This document shows, in pieces, positions 52,878 through 62,440 of a stretch of DNA of 64,000 nucleotides; the stretch's first letter is position 1; each line of letters begins with the position of its first letter. The position numbers and the translations under genes are program-made. The notes beneath the pieces are model-generated. The model was not told the DNA's origin, made no database searches, and saw only the letters and a list, made by a program, of their open reading frames with translations. Source of the stretch: Thalassospira sp. TSL5-1 (GTDB lineage: Bacteria > Pseudomonadota > Alphaproteobacteria > Rhodospirillales > Thalassospiraceae). Location of the stretch: assembly GCF_001907695.1 (NCBI RefSeq), contig NZ_KV880639.1, forward strand, positions 322,103 through 386,102, read 5' to 3'.

Positions 52878-54539
52878 TTAGCGATCCGCCATTTGTGCGG
52901 CAAAAACCGGATCGGCATCCACCCGGTCAAGCCAGCCTGTATCCAATTGCGGGATGGATGAAATCAGCAGCTTGGAATAGGGATGTACGGCCTTTTGCGA
53001 CATTTCGCTGGCGGGAAGTGCTTCGACAACTTCGCCCTGCAACATGACCAGCACATCATCACAAATGGCCTCGACCGTCGAAAGATCGTGACTGATGAAC
53101 ATGTAACTCAGGTTCAATTCACGCTGTAATTCCTTAAGAAGGTCCAAAATGGCCGCCGCAACCACGGTATCAAGTGCCGATGTGATTTCATCACATAAAA
53201 TTAGTTCCGGTTCCGCAGCAAGGGCACGGGCCAAATTGACCCTCTGTTTCTGCCCACCCGATAATTCCTCGGGAAGGCGATGCCGGATATTTGCCGGAAG
53301 CCGAACCATATCCAGAAGCTCGATCACCCGTCTTTCCTTATTCGCCCCGCGCAGGCCATGATAAAAGGCCAGCGGGCGCGCCAGGATGGATTCAATCGAA
53401 TGGGACGGGTTCAATGCCGTATCGGCAAGCTGAAAAACGATCTGGTTCTTTTGAAGTTGCGTTTTGGTGCGGTCCTTAATACCGGCCCCCAATTCCTTAC
53501 CGTTAAAAAGGGCATATCCCCGATAAGGTTTCAGGATGCCGGCAACCGCGCGGGCCAATGTCGATTTACCCGACCCGGATTCACCAATAACCCCCAGATT
53601 TCGACCCCGTTCCAGTTTGAAACTTATGTCTTTAAGAATTTTTGCAACCGGCTCGCCGTCTTTGATCGGGCCATAACCGGCACAAAGTTCATGCACCTCC
53701 AACAGGGGCTCCACATCGGCACCGGGCTGATCCTGCGAAACATGGGTAACGGGCTTAAACGCGTTTAGCAGGTCTTTGGTATATTGATGGGTCGGCGCAC
53801 GCAGGATTTGATCAACATCGCCTTCCTCTTGCACCTCGCCGCCGCGCAAAACAACAATGCGATTGGCAACCTGCGCCACCACGGCAAGATCGTGGCTGAC
53901 ATAAACTCCGGAAATCCCCTTTTTCGCCATGACGGACTTGAAAGCCCGTAGCACCTCGATCTGGGTGGTCACATCCAGTGCTGTTGTCGGTTCATCAAAA
54001 ATAACAAGTTCCGGGTCACCGATCAGGGCCATTGCCGCCGAAAGACGTTGCAATTGCCCGCCGGAAACCTGATGCGGATACCGCTTGCCAATCGTTTCAG
54101 GATTGGGCAACCCCAATGCACGAAACAGGTCAACCGCTTTAGCCTCGGCCTCGTTTCGGCTCATCAAGTGGTGAATAACCGTAATCTCGATCACTTGGTC
54201 GATAATCCGCTTGGACGGATTAAAGGCCGCAGCCGCCGATTGTGGAACATAGGCAACACCTGTTCCGCGAAAACCAGCAAGCTGACGGGCTGTCATGGAT
54301 GTGACGAGATTTTCACCCACACGAATATCACCACTGGCTATGGTGCATCCTGTGCGGGTATGCCCCATCAGGGACAGGGCAATCGTTGTTTTTCCCGAAC
54401 CGGACTCGCCAATCAGCGCCACCATTTCACCAGGGGAAACATCAAAGGAAACCCCTTTGATGATTTCGACCATACGACCGGAATCGGTCTTTGCATTAAC
54501 GTACAAGTCCTTGACGGAGACATGGGATTTTTGGGTCAT
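52878..54539 (-). CDS. Dipeptide/oligopeptide-type ABC transporter ATPase, two fused NBDs
   Basis: A 553-residue protein fusing DppD- and DppF-like ATPases. NBD1 has Walker A GESGSGKTT, signature VSGGQLQRLSAA and Walker B LVIFDEPTTALD; NBD2 has GESGSGKST, LSGGQKQRVNLARAL and LILCDEITSALD, where Ile replaces the usual Pro. Both sites appear functional. It powers the two permeases encoded upstream. Start ATG 54539 shares a base with the permease stop (TGATG); the GTG codon before it is less likely. Confidence 0.92.
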   Translation of the reverse strand: MTQKSHVSVKDLYVNAKTDSGRMVEIIKGVSFDVSPGEMVALIGESGSGKTTIALSLMGHTRTGCTIASGDIRVGENLVTSMTARQLAGFRGTGVAYVPQSAAAAFNPSKRIIDQVIEITVIHHLMSRNEAEAKAVDLFRALGLPNPETIGKRYPHQVSGGQLQRLSAAMALIGDPELVIFDEPTTALDVTTQIEVLRAFKSVMAKKGISGVYVSHDLAVVAQVANRIVVLRGGEVQEEGDVDQILRAPTHQYTKDLLNAFKPVTHVSQDQPGADVEPLLEVHELCAGYGPIKDGEPVAKILKDISFKLERGRNLGVIGESGSGKSTLARAVAGILKPYRGYALFNGKELGAGIKDRTKTQLQKNQIVFQLADTALNPSHSIESILARPLAFYHGLRGANKERRVIELLDMVRLPANIRHRLPEELSGGQKQRVNLARALAAEPELILCDEITSALDTVVAAAILDLLKELQRELNLSYMFISHDLSTVEAICDDVLVMLQGEVVEALPASEMSQKAVHPYSKLLISSIPQLDTGWLDRVDADPVFAAQMADR

Positions 54540-55399
54540 CACTCGCTCCTGTCACGAATTTTGGTCGGCAGATTATCGATGAACATATTGACCGAAATTG
54601 TCAGCGAGGCGATTGCGATGGACGGAAAGATCACGGCTGGCGCGCCAAAGCTCAGTCCGCCAATATTTTCCCGCACCAGCGCGCCCCAGTCCGCATTTGG
54701 CGGCTGAACACCAAGCCCCAGAAACGAAAGGCCCGAAAGAACCAGAACGACAAAAACAAATCGCAAGCCCAGATCGGCCAGAACAGGCCCCAGGATATTG
54801 GGGAATATTTCGCGAATAATAAGATAGGGGGTGCTTTCGCCCCGAACACGGGCCACGGTAACAAAATCCATCGTATTGACATTTACCGCCAGCGCCCGGG
54901 CAAACCGATAGGAACCTGGCATATAATTGGCTGCCAGTGTGAGGATCAGCACGGGAATGGACGACCCCACCGCCGCAACAACAACCATACCAAACAACAG
55001 CGAGGGAATGCCGTTAATCGCATCAAGCAGGCGCGACAGAATCATATCAAACCAGCCACCAATAACGGCAGCAATCATGCCCAAAATCACGCCGATTGTG
55101 CAGGCGATGGTGACAGCAGCCAGCGAAATGCCGACCGTATAACGTGCCCCCAACAGAATACGCGAAAACATGTCGCGCCCCAGATAGTCGGTTCCCAGCC
55201 AGAATTTAGATGTAACCGGACCAAAATAGTCCCAATCAACGATTTCACCTGGGGGATGCGGAGATATCCAGGGCCCCAAAAGCGCCACCGTCATCCAGAA
55301 CACAATAATCACCAGGCCAATACGCCCGACAATATTGAAAGAATAGCTCTTGGTGCGCAGCGCGGGTGACGAAGAGGCAATCGAAATTTCTGATTTCAT
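54539..55399 (-). CDS. ABC transporter permease, DppC-like
   Basis: A 286-residue inner-membrane permease with about six helices. It contains LGTDYLGRDMFSRILLGARYTVGI near the N-terminus (split here at GRD), and the EAA coupling loop ARVRGESTPYLIIREIFPNILGP. The C-terminal LGLGVQPPNADWGALVRE is the DppC signature. It partners the DppB-like subunit, whose stop overlaps its start at base 55399. Confidence 0.92.
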   Translation of the reverse strand: MKSEISIASSSPALRTKSYSFNIVGRIGLVIIVFWMTVALLGPWISPHPPGEIVDWDYFGPVTSKFWLGTDYLGRDMFSRILLGARYTVGISLAAVTIACTIGVILGMIAAVIGGWFDMILSRLLDAINGIPSLLFGMVVVAAVGSSIPVLILTLAANYMPGSYRFARALAVNVNTMDFVTVARVRGESTPYLIIREIFPNILGPVLADLGLRFVFVVLVLSGLSFLGLGVQPPNADWGALVRENIGGLSFGAPAVIFPSIAIASLTISVNMFIDNLPTKIRDRSE

Positions 55400-56349
55400 C
55401 AGCGCAACCTCGGGTTAGACAAAATAGCAATCAGATCAGCCAGGGTAATCAGCGAGAGGTAGCTGATACAGAATATCATGGCACAGGACTGGATTAACGG
55501 CAGATCGCGGGTTGAAACCGCATCGACCATCAACTTTGCTACACCGGGATAATTGAAAATCGTTTCAACAATGATCACACCGCCGACCAGATAACTCAGC
55601 GACAGGGCGATGGCATTTGCAATCGGCCCCAGGGCATTGGGAAGGGCATGAACAAGCACCATGCGTGGGCGCGAGGCACCCTTAAGTAACGCCATTTCCA
55701 CATAGGGTGTATTGATGGTTTCAATGACGGCCGCGCGTGTCATACGGATCATTTGTGCCGAAACAACGCATGACAGCGTAATAACAGGCATCGCGTATGC
55801 CCTGAGCATCGCCGAAAAAGAACTGACATCCGCACCAAAACTCAGCGCGGGCAACCAGTCGAGCCACACGGCAAAGATCAGGACAGAGAGGGTTGCCACC
55901 ATGAATTCCGGCACGGAGATCACCGAAATCGTCAAAACGGAAATAACCCGGTCAAACCATGAATTGCGCCACATCGCCGCCCCGATCCCCATGAACAGCG
56001 ACACCGGAACAGAAACAAGTGTTGTCACACCGGCAAGCTTCAAAGAGTTGCTCAGACGACCATGAATCAATTCTGCCACAGGCATGCTGTTTGCGTAGGA
56101 AATTCCAAGGTCACCGTGCGTCAAGCCGATCAACCAACCAATAAACCGATGCAAGGCAGGTTCGTTAAGCCCCATTGCATCGCGCAATCCGGCCACGGCT
56201 TCGGGGGTTGCCGCCTGTCCCAAAAGAATCTGGGCCACATCGCCTGGCAACAGTTCGGTGGCAAAGAAAACGGCAAACGAAACGATGACAAGCGTCACCA
56301 AGGCAATCGCCAGTCTCTTTGTAACCTGAATGAATAAATAAAATGACAT
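55399..56349 (-). CDS. ABC transporter permease, DppB-like
   Basis: A 316-residue permease with six helices. Family features are the N-terminal TELLPGDVAQILLGQAATPE, the start of the periplasmic loop GLTHGDLGISYANSMPV, the coupling loop MALLKGASRPRMVLVHALPNALGP and the C-terminal VETIFNYPGVAKLMVDAV. The start is uncertain: ATG 56349 gives a usual length, while ATG 56382 adds 11 residues; neither has a strong ribosome binding site. It follows the binding-protein gene beyond a hairpin. Confidence 0.9.
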   Translation of the reverse strand: MSFYLFIQVTKRLAIALVTLVIVSFAVFFATELLPGDVAQILLGQAATPEAVAGLRDAMGLNEPALHRFIGWLIGLTHGDLGISYANSMPVAELIHGRLSNSLKLAGVTTLVSVPVSLFMGIGAAMWRNSWFDRVISVLTISVISVPEFMVATLSVLIFAVWLDWLPALSFGADVSSFSAMLRAYAMPVITLSCVVSAQMIRMTRAAVIETINTPYVEMALLKGASRPRMVLVHALPNALGPIANAIALSLSYLVGGVIIVETIFNYPGVAKLMVDAVSTRDLPLIQSCAMIFCISYLSLITLADLIAILSNPRLR

Positions 56350-56384
56350 AAACGATTGTCTCAAAGAGAACCCCCGTCGCATAG

Positions 56385-56427
56385 CTTTCTAAAAAAGAAC
56401 TGCCTGCCGGCACTCATCCGGCAGGCA
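56385..56427 (-). terminator. Attenuator-like hairpin between binding-protein and permease genes
   Basis: A perfect 10-bp stem (56401-56410 with 56418-56427), a 7-base loop, then UUCUUUUUU on the coding strand. It should cut most transcripts after the binding-protein gene, giving more binding protein than permease. Confidence 0.7.
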
Positions 56428-56446
56428 ATTCAGGCAAATCAACGGC

Positions 56447-58054
56447 TTATGCTTTCAACCATACATATTCGGCAAAAGCGTATCCCATCATGCCGCCCAG
56501 TGGGTTTGGACGAAGACCTTCAACCTTGGAGGAAACGCCATCAACGTTCGACAACCAGGCAGGAATAACTGTCCCCGCCTCTTTGGAAATCATTTCCTGC
56601 AATTCCCAGTAAATCGTCGTGCGCTTATCTTCATTCAGTTCGCCGCGTGCTTCGAGCACCATGTTATCGAATTTATCCGATTTGTAACGGCTTTCATTCC
56701 ACGGCGCGTTTGACATATAGAAAAGCGAGAAGAGGATATCGGGGGTCGGGCGCGGGTTGATGTTGCCGAAATGAACCGGGGATTTCAGCCAGTAATTTGA
56801 CCAGTAACCATCCGATGGCACCCGTTCCACTTTCAGGTTCATGCCAATTTCGGAGCCGGCCTGCTGGATGACAGTGGCCATATCAACCGCCGAATTTGCC
56901 GCATCAGACGCAATAATCGGAATTTCGGTGCCAACAAGCCCGGCTTTTTTAAAGTGGAATAAAGCCTTCTCTGGGTCGTAAGCGCGCGGTTCCAAATTCA
57001 GGTTATAGTAGCGGCTTGACGGGGGAATTGGCTGGTCGTTGGCAACTTCGCCCAAGCCGCGCAGAACCGAGTTTTTGATCATATCCCGGTTCATAAGGTT
57101 TTTCATGCCTTCGACAAAATCGAAATGGGTCCCCGGATCCTGATCAAGACGAATATTCAAATCCGTGTAGTTGCCGGATGTGGAGATGGAGGCACGAACC
57201 GAATCATGACCATCCAGCATACGCATCGAACGCGGGTTTAAGTTGGCTGCAAGCTGAATGTCCCCGGACAGCAAAGCATTGATCCGCGCACTGTTGTCGG
57301 CAATCGCAAAAAACTCGAAGCTTTCAAGATAGGCTTTTTGCGACTTAAAGTAGTTTTCGTTGCGCACGGCAATGGAACGCACACCCGGTTCAAAGGTTTT
57401 GCAGATGAATGGTCCGGTCCCGTTTGCCGTCGTAAAATCGGTCGTCCCGTCAGCCAAAATCATGAAATGGTGCAGGGCGAGAATTGTCGGCAAATCGGCA
57501 TTTGCAGCCAGCAAACCGATTTTGACCGTCAAGTCATCTACTTTTGAAATGTCGGTCATCTGCTCGGCAATAGAGTGGGCTTTGGACCCCACCGATTTAT
57601 CAAGATGACGCTTCAGGGAATAAATGACGTCATCGGCCGTCAGTGTTTTGCCGTCATGAAACTCAACCCCGGATTTGAGTTTGACTTCCCAGGTCTTGGC
57701 GTCTTTGGTATCAATTTTATCGGCCAGCTCCATCCTGACGATCCCTTTTTCGTCAAGAAATGTCAGCCGGTTATAAAATGCGCAACACCGCACATAATCG
57801 GTTGCATTCGATGCCTTCGCCGGGTCAAGGGTATCAGCCGTCGAAGATGACCAGGCCGCAGCGCGCAGATGCCCACCCGAAACCGGTGTTGCCGCCAGTG
57901 CATTGCCAGCGCGCAGTAAAATCGAGCCACCGGCTGCGGCCCCCACACCAGAAACCATCATGAATTTCAACAGATCGCGACGTGACGCGCCACGACGCAA
58001 CATGTTTTCAACCATCGCATCATCGCGATTTGTCCAGTTTGTCGGTTTATTCAT
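56447..58054 (-). CDS. ABC transporter substrate-binding protein, family 5 (dipeptide/oligopeptide type)
   Basis: A 535-residue periplasmic protein. The N-terminus bears a Tat-like signal: SRRDLLKFMMVSG followed by a hydrophobic stretch ending in AGNALAA. The SBP_bac_5 core includes WEVKLKSGVEFHDGKTLTADDV and the C-terminal PAWLSNVDGVSSKVEGLRPNP. Family members bind peptides, opines, nickel or amino-sugar compounds; the ligand here is unknown. The start is ATG 58054 after AAGGTGG. First transporter gene, 61 bases after the HAD gene. Confidence 0.92.
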   Translation of the reverse strand: MNKPTNWTNRDDAMVENMLRRGASRRDLLKFMMVSGVGAAAGGSILLRAGNALAATPVSGGHLRAAAWSSSTADTLDPAKASNATDYVRCCAFYNRLTFLDEKGIVRMELADKIDTKDAKTWEVKLKSGVEFHDGKTLTADDVIYSLKRHLDKSVGSKAHSIAEQMTDISKVDDLTVKIGLLAANADLPTILALHHFMILADGTTDFTTANGTGPFICKTFEPGVRSIAVRNENYFKSQKAYLESFEFFAIADNSARINALLSGDIQLAANLNPRSMRMLDGHDSVRASISTSGNYTDLNIRLDQDPGTHFDFVEGMKNLMNRDMIKNSVLRGLGEVANDQPIPPSSRYYNLNLEPRAYDPEKALFHFKKAGLVGTEIPIIASDAANSAVDMATVIQQAGSEIGMNLKVERVPSDGYWSNYWLKSPVHFGNINPRPTPDILFSLFYMSNAPWNESRYKSDKFDNMVLEARGELNEDKRTTIYWELQEMISKEAGTVIPAWLSNVDGVSSKVEGLRPNPLGGMMGYAFAEYVWLKA

Positions 58055-58115
58055 CGTTATATCCACCTTCCCTGAAAAAAAGATAAGTGAGCCACCGTGA
58101 TCTTTTCGCCACGTA

Positions 58116-58862
58116 TCAGCTCTGTCGAGTTCGCGCACCGAATGCGTCCTGGGCTGCTTTGGCCAGTTCGATCAGCGCATGAAAATGGTAATCGGGTTGC
58201 GTAAATTGGCGGGGCGTAATCGTTCCACCATAGCCCTTTTGCGCATGACGGCGTTCGATCCAGGCGTTTTTTATCCCCAGTTCACGGGAAATTCCGATGT
58301 CGTGATACTGGCTTTGCGCCGTATGGAGAATTTCGTCCGTACTGCCGCCATCTTCTTCAATATAGGCAAAAACCTGATGAAAGAACTTTGGGTCCGGCTT
58401 TTCGGTTCCGGTATCATCTGTCGTAAAACCGGCCAAGAAAGGTTCGCCCAGTTTACTTGCATATTTTTCAAAGGCCCAACGCCGGGCATTTGTCATGGCT
58501 ATCAGCTTGTAATGCTGTTTCAGAATTGCCATTGCCTCGACACTATCGGGAAACGGTTTCGCATCCCCCACCGCATCAATCATAAACTGGCGGTATTCTG
58601 CTGTATCAGGCAGCGAAAATTTCTGGGCAATTCGGGAATAACAACGACCAAGATCATCGGGAAAAAGCCCGGCATCGGGCTCATATCGTGCATCACGATA
58701 TACCGCCAGGGCCTCTTCACCATCCAGCGCAACGCCTTCCTTGACGGCAATTGCGGCCAGGCCATCCTTAATCGCGCCCTCAAAATCGATCAGCGTGCCA
58801 ACAACGTCAAACGTCACATAACGAAATTCGGTTAAAGACTTGATAGCAGCATCATTCGCCAT
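58116..58862 (-). CDS. HAD superfamily hydrolase, type II haloacid-dehalogenase-like
   Basis: A 248-residue HAD protein. Motif I is FDVVGTLID: the nucleophile Asp is present but the second Asp of DxD is Val, as in haloacid dehalogenases and phosphonatases rather than phosphatases. Motif II is AMTNARRWAFE, motif III Lys is in GTEKPDPKFF, and motif IV is weak (SQYHDIGIS). A dehalogenase or related non-phosphatase C2-cap hydrolase is therefore possible. It precedes the binding-protein gene and is probably co-transcribed with it. Confidence 0.82.
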   Translation of the reverse strand: MANDAAIKSLTEFRYVTFDVVGTLIDFEGAIKDGLAAIAVKEGVALDGEEALAVYRDARYEPDAGLFPDDLGRCYSRIAQKFSLPDTAEYRQFMIDAVGDAKPFPDSVEAMAILKQHYKLIAMTNARRWAFEKYASKLGEPFLAGFTTDDTGTEKPDPKFFHQVFAYIEEDGGSTDEILHTAQSQYHDIGISRELGIKNAWIERRHAQKGYGGTITPRQFTQPDYHFHALIELAKAAQDAFGARTRQS

Positions 58863-59146
58863 ACGGGAATCCCTCTCGCACCAGCACCATTAAAGATACT
58901 TCACACGGCAATGTTAGACTGGATCGTTTCGGGCAAAATCGGTGCAAACTGACTGTTTGCCATGTCTGTAGCTGAATGGCTCAACCGCCGGACATCCCGA
59001 CCTCTGCCTCCCTGCAATTTTTTCTTGCCTTCAACTTTCTACCCAAAAGCCCTGCTCGAAACGCCGAAACATAAGGCAGACGCAGAATATTGTTCTTTTT
59101 TCGGGGCCAAAGCGGCATATTTCACCACTTGGGTAGGTATTGGGGC

Positions 59147-60058
59147 CTAATAGCCCAAATTTTGATCAACACGTCCTGGAATTTCACAGCCGTCACGGTC
59201 GGCTTTGATCACGGCAAGGACATGCCGTGCGCCTTCTTCATAATCAGTCACAGAACCAATATGCGGCGTAATGATGACCCTGGGATCGGACCAGGCCCAA
59301 TGCCCCTGGGGCAAAGGTTCCGGGTTGGTCACATCAAGCATCGCACTTTCAATCCGCCCTTCCTGCAAGGCAGCATGCAGGGCATCCATATCAAGCTGAG
59401 CTCCCCGCCCGGCATGGACCAGGCGGCTTCTGATCGGCAGTTTTTCAAAAAATGTGCTCGACATCAGCCCCCGGGTTTGATCCGTCAGGGGCAGCAAGCA
59501 AATCAAAAGGTTGGTTTGCCCCAAAAAGCGGTCGAGGTCCCTTTCCCCATAAACAGGCATTCCCTCGACAGGACGGCCCGAACGGTTCCAGCCACAGACA
59601 TTAAAACCAAGATCAATCAGTGTTCGGGCAACGGGCAGGCCAACCCGCCCGGTGCCCATGATACCAACCGTGGTTTCGCGCATGGCCGTACCAGCATGCG
59701 CCTGCCACACCTGGCGTGCTGCCTGGTCAATATAGGTGGCCATACCGCGATGAAGCATCAGGGTGGCCATCACCACCCATTCTCGCACCATCCGGTCAAT
59801 TTGCGACGACACAGTCCGTGATAACTGCACCCCGCCAGGCAGCGCGGGGATCTGATCAACCCCCGCCCCTACACTGATCACAACCCTCAAATTGGGATAG
59901 CGGGCAATATCAACCGGTGGATACCAGCAGGCGATATGTGTAATGGCAGCAGGATCCTTCACGGCATCCTCGCCAATCACCATTTCCTCGCCCACATCGG
60001 CAAAAACCTTCTGCCAAACAGCCGCACGTTTCGGTGTTGAGAGATACAGCAGCGCCAT
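59147..60058 (-). CDS. D-isomer 2-hydroxyacid dehydrogenase, glyoxylate/hydroxypyruvate reductase A-like
   Basis: A 303-residue NAD(P)H-dependent enzyme. The cofactor motif is VGIMGTGRVGLPVARTL, followed by WNRSGRP at the end of beta-2, where Arg suggests NADPH. The catalytic Arg is in HAGRGAQLD, Glu in NPEPLPQGH and His in ITPHIGSV. GhrA-type enzymes reduce glyoxylate or hydroxypyruvate and other 2-keto acids. The start overlaps the transaminase stop by one base (TGATG), so it may reduce a keto acid made by that transaminase. Confidence 0.9.
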   Translation of the reverse strand: MALLYLSTPKRAAVWQKVFADVGEEMVIGEDAVKDPAAITHIACWYPPVDIARYPNLRVVISVGAGVDQIPALPGGVQLSRTVSSQIDRMVREWVVMATLMLHRGMATYIDQAARQVWQAHAGTAMRETTVGIMGTGRVGLPVARTLIDLGFNVCGWNRSGRPVEGMPVYGERDLDRFLGQTNLLICLLPLTDQTRGLMSSTFFEKLPIRSRLVHAGRGAQLDMDALHAALQEGRIESAMLDVTNPEPLPQGHWAWSDPRVIITPHIGSVTDYEEGARHVLAVIKADRDGCEIPGRVDQNLGY

Positions 60059-61431
60059 CAGCGCAGTGCCGCAATAATTTCAGGATCATCCAGCGTCACA
60101 TCAAGCACGCGGCGGGTCCGTTCCACGATCTGGTCGATTTCTTCATCCGTACAGCACAGCGGTGGCGCATAGCCAAAAACACCTTGCGGGAACGACCGGA
60201 CAATCAGGCCATGCTCCCAGGCCCGGTCCAACAGGCGGGTGGCAGGCTGAATCTCTGCCGGGAGCGGGGTTTTCTTTTCCTTGTCCACAACAAGTTCAAC
60301 GGCCGCCAGCATGCCTCTGCCTCGCACATCTCCCACCAGCGGATGGTCGCGCAGCGTTTCCAACCCGGCCATCAGGCGTTTACCGGCCTCGATACCACGC
60401 TCAAACAACCCGCCTTCATAAAGCCTTAGAACTTCCAGGGCGACAGCGGCCGAAACCGGATGTGCCGAATAGGTAAAACCATGTCCCACAGCCTTGGGGC
60501 CTGCGCCCTGTGCGATCGTCTCGTAAACACTGTCGGACATAAACACGGCCCCCATTGGGGCGTAGCCAGCGGTCAAGCCTTTGGCGACCGTCATCAGGTC
60601 CGGCACAATATCCTCGTCAAAGCACGCAAATATCGGCCCGGTACGGCCAAAACCGGTAATGACTTCGTCAGCAACGAACAAAATGCCATATTCAGTACAA
60701 ACATCGCGCATCGCCTTGACCCAGCCCGTGGGCGGAACCAGAACGCCACCGGAACCCTGGATCGGTTCGGCATAAAATGCGGCAACACGGTCTTCGCCAA
60801 GTTCGGCAATTTTTGCCCTTAATTCGGCAACGGAAGCATCGATAATCGCCTGTGGGTCCGTGCCTACCGGATTGCGATAGACGTAATGCGATGAAATTTT
60901 GTGCTGCCACGCATATGGTGCGCCAAATCCGTCGTGGAAAGCTGGAAGTGCGGTCAGGCCAGCGCCCATCGTTGATGAACCATGATAGCCCTGTTCAATC
61001 GAAATGAACTGGTCCCGGTTGGGCTGCCCCTTGGCATGCCAGTAATAACGGATATAGCGGATCGTACTGTCAACCGCGTCCGACCCGCCCAGCGTGAAAT
61101 AGATATGATTTAGGTCGCCCGGGGCACGGTCAGCCAGTTCCGATGCCAGCCGGATCGGCGCTTCGGCCCCAATGTCGAAATAACCGGTCGCATAGGGCAA
61201 TTCGCGCATCTGCCGTGCTGCCGCCTCGACAATGCTGTCCTGACCATAACCGGTATTCACGCACCACAAACCGGCAAAACCGTCGATCAGTTCGCGCCCT
61301 TCACTATCGCGAACAATGGCCCCCTTGGCCGATTTCAGAACACGCACACCACGGGCTTCGTGACCACGAAACGATGAAACCGGATGAACCAGATGCTGGC
61401 GATCCAGCTCGATCAAAGAATTGGTTAACAT
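60058..61431 (-). CDS. Class III PLP aminotransferase, omega-amino acid/amine:pyruvate type
   Basis: A 457-residue fold-type I transaminase. DGFAGLWCVNTGYG near the N-terminus is typical of beta-alanine or putrescine:pyruvate transaminases (SpuC-like); LGGSDAVDSTIR and EQGYHGSS bind PLP; FVADEVITGFGRTG carries the cofactor Asp and the Schiff-base Lys is in TVAKGLTAGYAP. It would move an amino group from an omega-amine to pyruvate, giving an aldehyde for the nearby dehydrogenases. The start is ATG 61431 after GGAG. The amine is unidentified. Confidence 0.9.
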   Translation of the reverse strand: MLTNSLIELDRQHLVHPVSSFRGHEARGVRVLKSAKGAIVRDSEGRELIDGFAGLWCVNTGYGQDSIVEAAARQMRELPYATGYFDIGAEAPIRLASELADRAPGDLNHIYFTLGGSDAVDSTIRYIRYYWHAKGQPNRDQFISIEQGYHGSSTMGAGLTALPAFHDGFGAPYAWQHKISSHYVYRNPVGTDPQAIIDASVAELRAKIAELGEDRVAAFYAEPIQGSGGVLVPPTGWVKAMRDVCTEYGILFVADEVITGFGRTGPIFACFDEDIVPDLMTVAKGLTAGYAPMGAVFMSDSVYETIAQGAGPKAVGHGFTYSAHPVSAAVALEVLRLYEGGLFERGIEAGKRLMAGLETLRDHPLVGDVRGRGMLAAVELVVDKEKKTPLPAEIQPATRLLDRAWEHGLIVRSFPQGVFGYAPPLCCTDEEIDQIVERTRRVLDVTLDDPEIIAALR

Positions 61432-61450
61432 TGCAAACTCCAAATTGATG

Positions 61451-62311
61451 TCAGCCAAGCGCCTGGGACACCAGGGCATAGGTTTTCATATCTTGCGGAT
61501 CACGTTCCCTGGCGGCACGGGTCATGCACAGCCCACCACCGGTATGGGCAAGCCCCAGGGATTCAACAAAGCCAGACAGTTCATATTCAGCAGGAAGATC
61601 AAGGCGCAGGAAGGAACCTTCACATCGGGCGGCGGCGGCAGAAATCAGGGCTTTTGCCGTTTCCGTGCTGTTTGCCACAATCGGGCCAGCAACCTCGCCC
61701 CGGCCAAACCGGCGCAGCATGGCAAAACCACCCTCGACAACAAAAACGGTACCCCCTGACAAGGCAATATTTGCAAACAGCTTCTCGCGCGACATACCCG
61801 ATGCAGCCCGATCCATTTGACAAATTGTCTTTAAGTCTTCCTCGATATTGTCCGCCGTAGCCACGCGCACTGTTTCTTGCGTGGCAATCACAGGACCGAC
61901 AATCCCCTGATGCTGGACGATGCGCCCCTTGCCGACAAAACCCATTTTCTCGTAAAGCGGCACACCTTCCCGGGTCGCAACAAGGCGTTGTTCACGATCG
62001 CCGGCGATGGCGATAATTTTTTCCATCATTAAACGGCCAAGGCCCCGTCCGCGCATACGGCCATCGACAACAATCATATTCAGGGTCGCAACATCACCAA
62101 ACAGCGAGCAAAGCGAGGTTCCCACAATTTCCCCGTTGCAAACAGCAACAACACCTTGCGAAACAGACAGGGTCAATGCCCAGTCTTCCACCCGATGGGG
62201 CCAGGATTCTGCCTGGGAAAGGCCCCAGGCCCCTTCAAGATGATCTGTGGTGAAAGGGACGATTTCCATACCCTCGGGCAGCTTTCGCGAATGGGTTTGA
62301 TCTGTTGTCAT
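61451..62311 (-). CDS. Two-domain GNAT family N-acetyltransferase
   Basis: A 286-residue protein. The N-terminal GNAT domain (about 15-135) has the acetyl-CoA loop VDGRMRGRGLGRLMMEKI (R-x-x-G-x-G/A pattern) and LYEKMGFVGKG. The second half (about 150-280) resembles the C-terminal acetyltransferase-like domain of YitH-type proteins (MDRAASGMSREKLFANIA, FAMLRRFGRG). It lies 20 bases before the transaminase gene in one operon. It could acetylate the amine substrate or a toxic intermediate; the substrate is unknown. Confidence 0.85.
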   Translation of the reverse strand: MTTDQTHSRKLPEGMEIVPFTTDHLEGAWGLSQAESWPHRVEDWALTLSVSQGVVAVCNGEIVGTSLCSLFGDVATLNMIVVDGRMRGRGLGRLMMEKIIAIAGDREQRLVATREGVPLYEKMGFVGKGRIVQHQGIVGPVIATQETVRVATADNIEEDLKTICQMDRAASGMSREKLFANIALSGGTVFVVEGGFAMLRRFGRGEVAGPIVANSTETAKALISAAAARCEGSFLRLDLPAEYELSGFVESLGLAHTGGGLCMTRAARERDPQDMKTYALVSQALG

Positions 62312-62348
62312 TGTTCAGAAATTTCCATTGTCATTGTTTGTAGAAATT
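62305..62348 (-). repeat. Imperfect tandem duplication across the GNAT start codon
   Basis: TTGTCATTGTT occurs at 62305-62315 and 62328-62338, each followed by AGAAATT after two or four bases. The first copy contains the GNAT start codon; the second contains another ATG (minus strand) that is out of frame. Confidence 0.5.
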
Positions 62349-62440
62349 ACACCCGCGCAAACAGCATGAGTGCTTTGATCGGGTGCTCCGACGGCACTAT
62401 TCTTTGCAGCATGGTGCGATTGCCGCAGGAAATGCTGTCT

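Noticed and set aside
58962..59150. A short plus-strand frame and a stretch resembling a tRNA D-arm (GCTGAATGGC)
   Set aside because: No acceptor stem, anticodon arm or T-arm can be folded around it, and the frame lacks a ribosome binding site.
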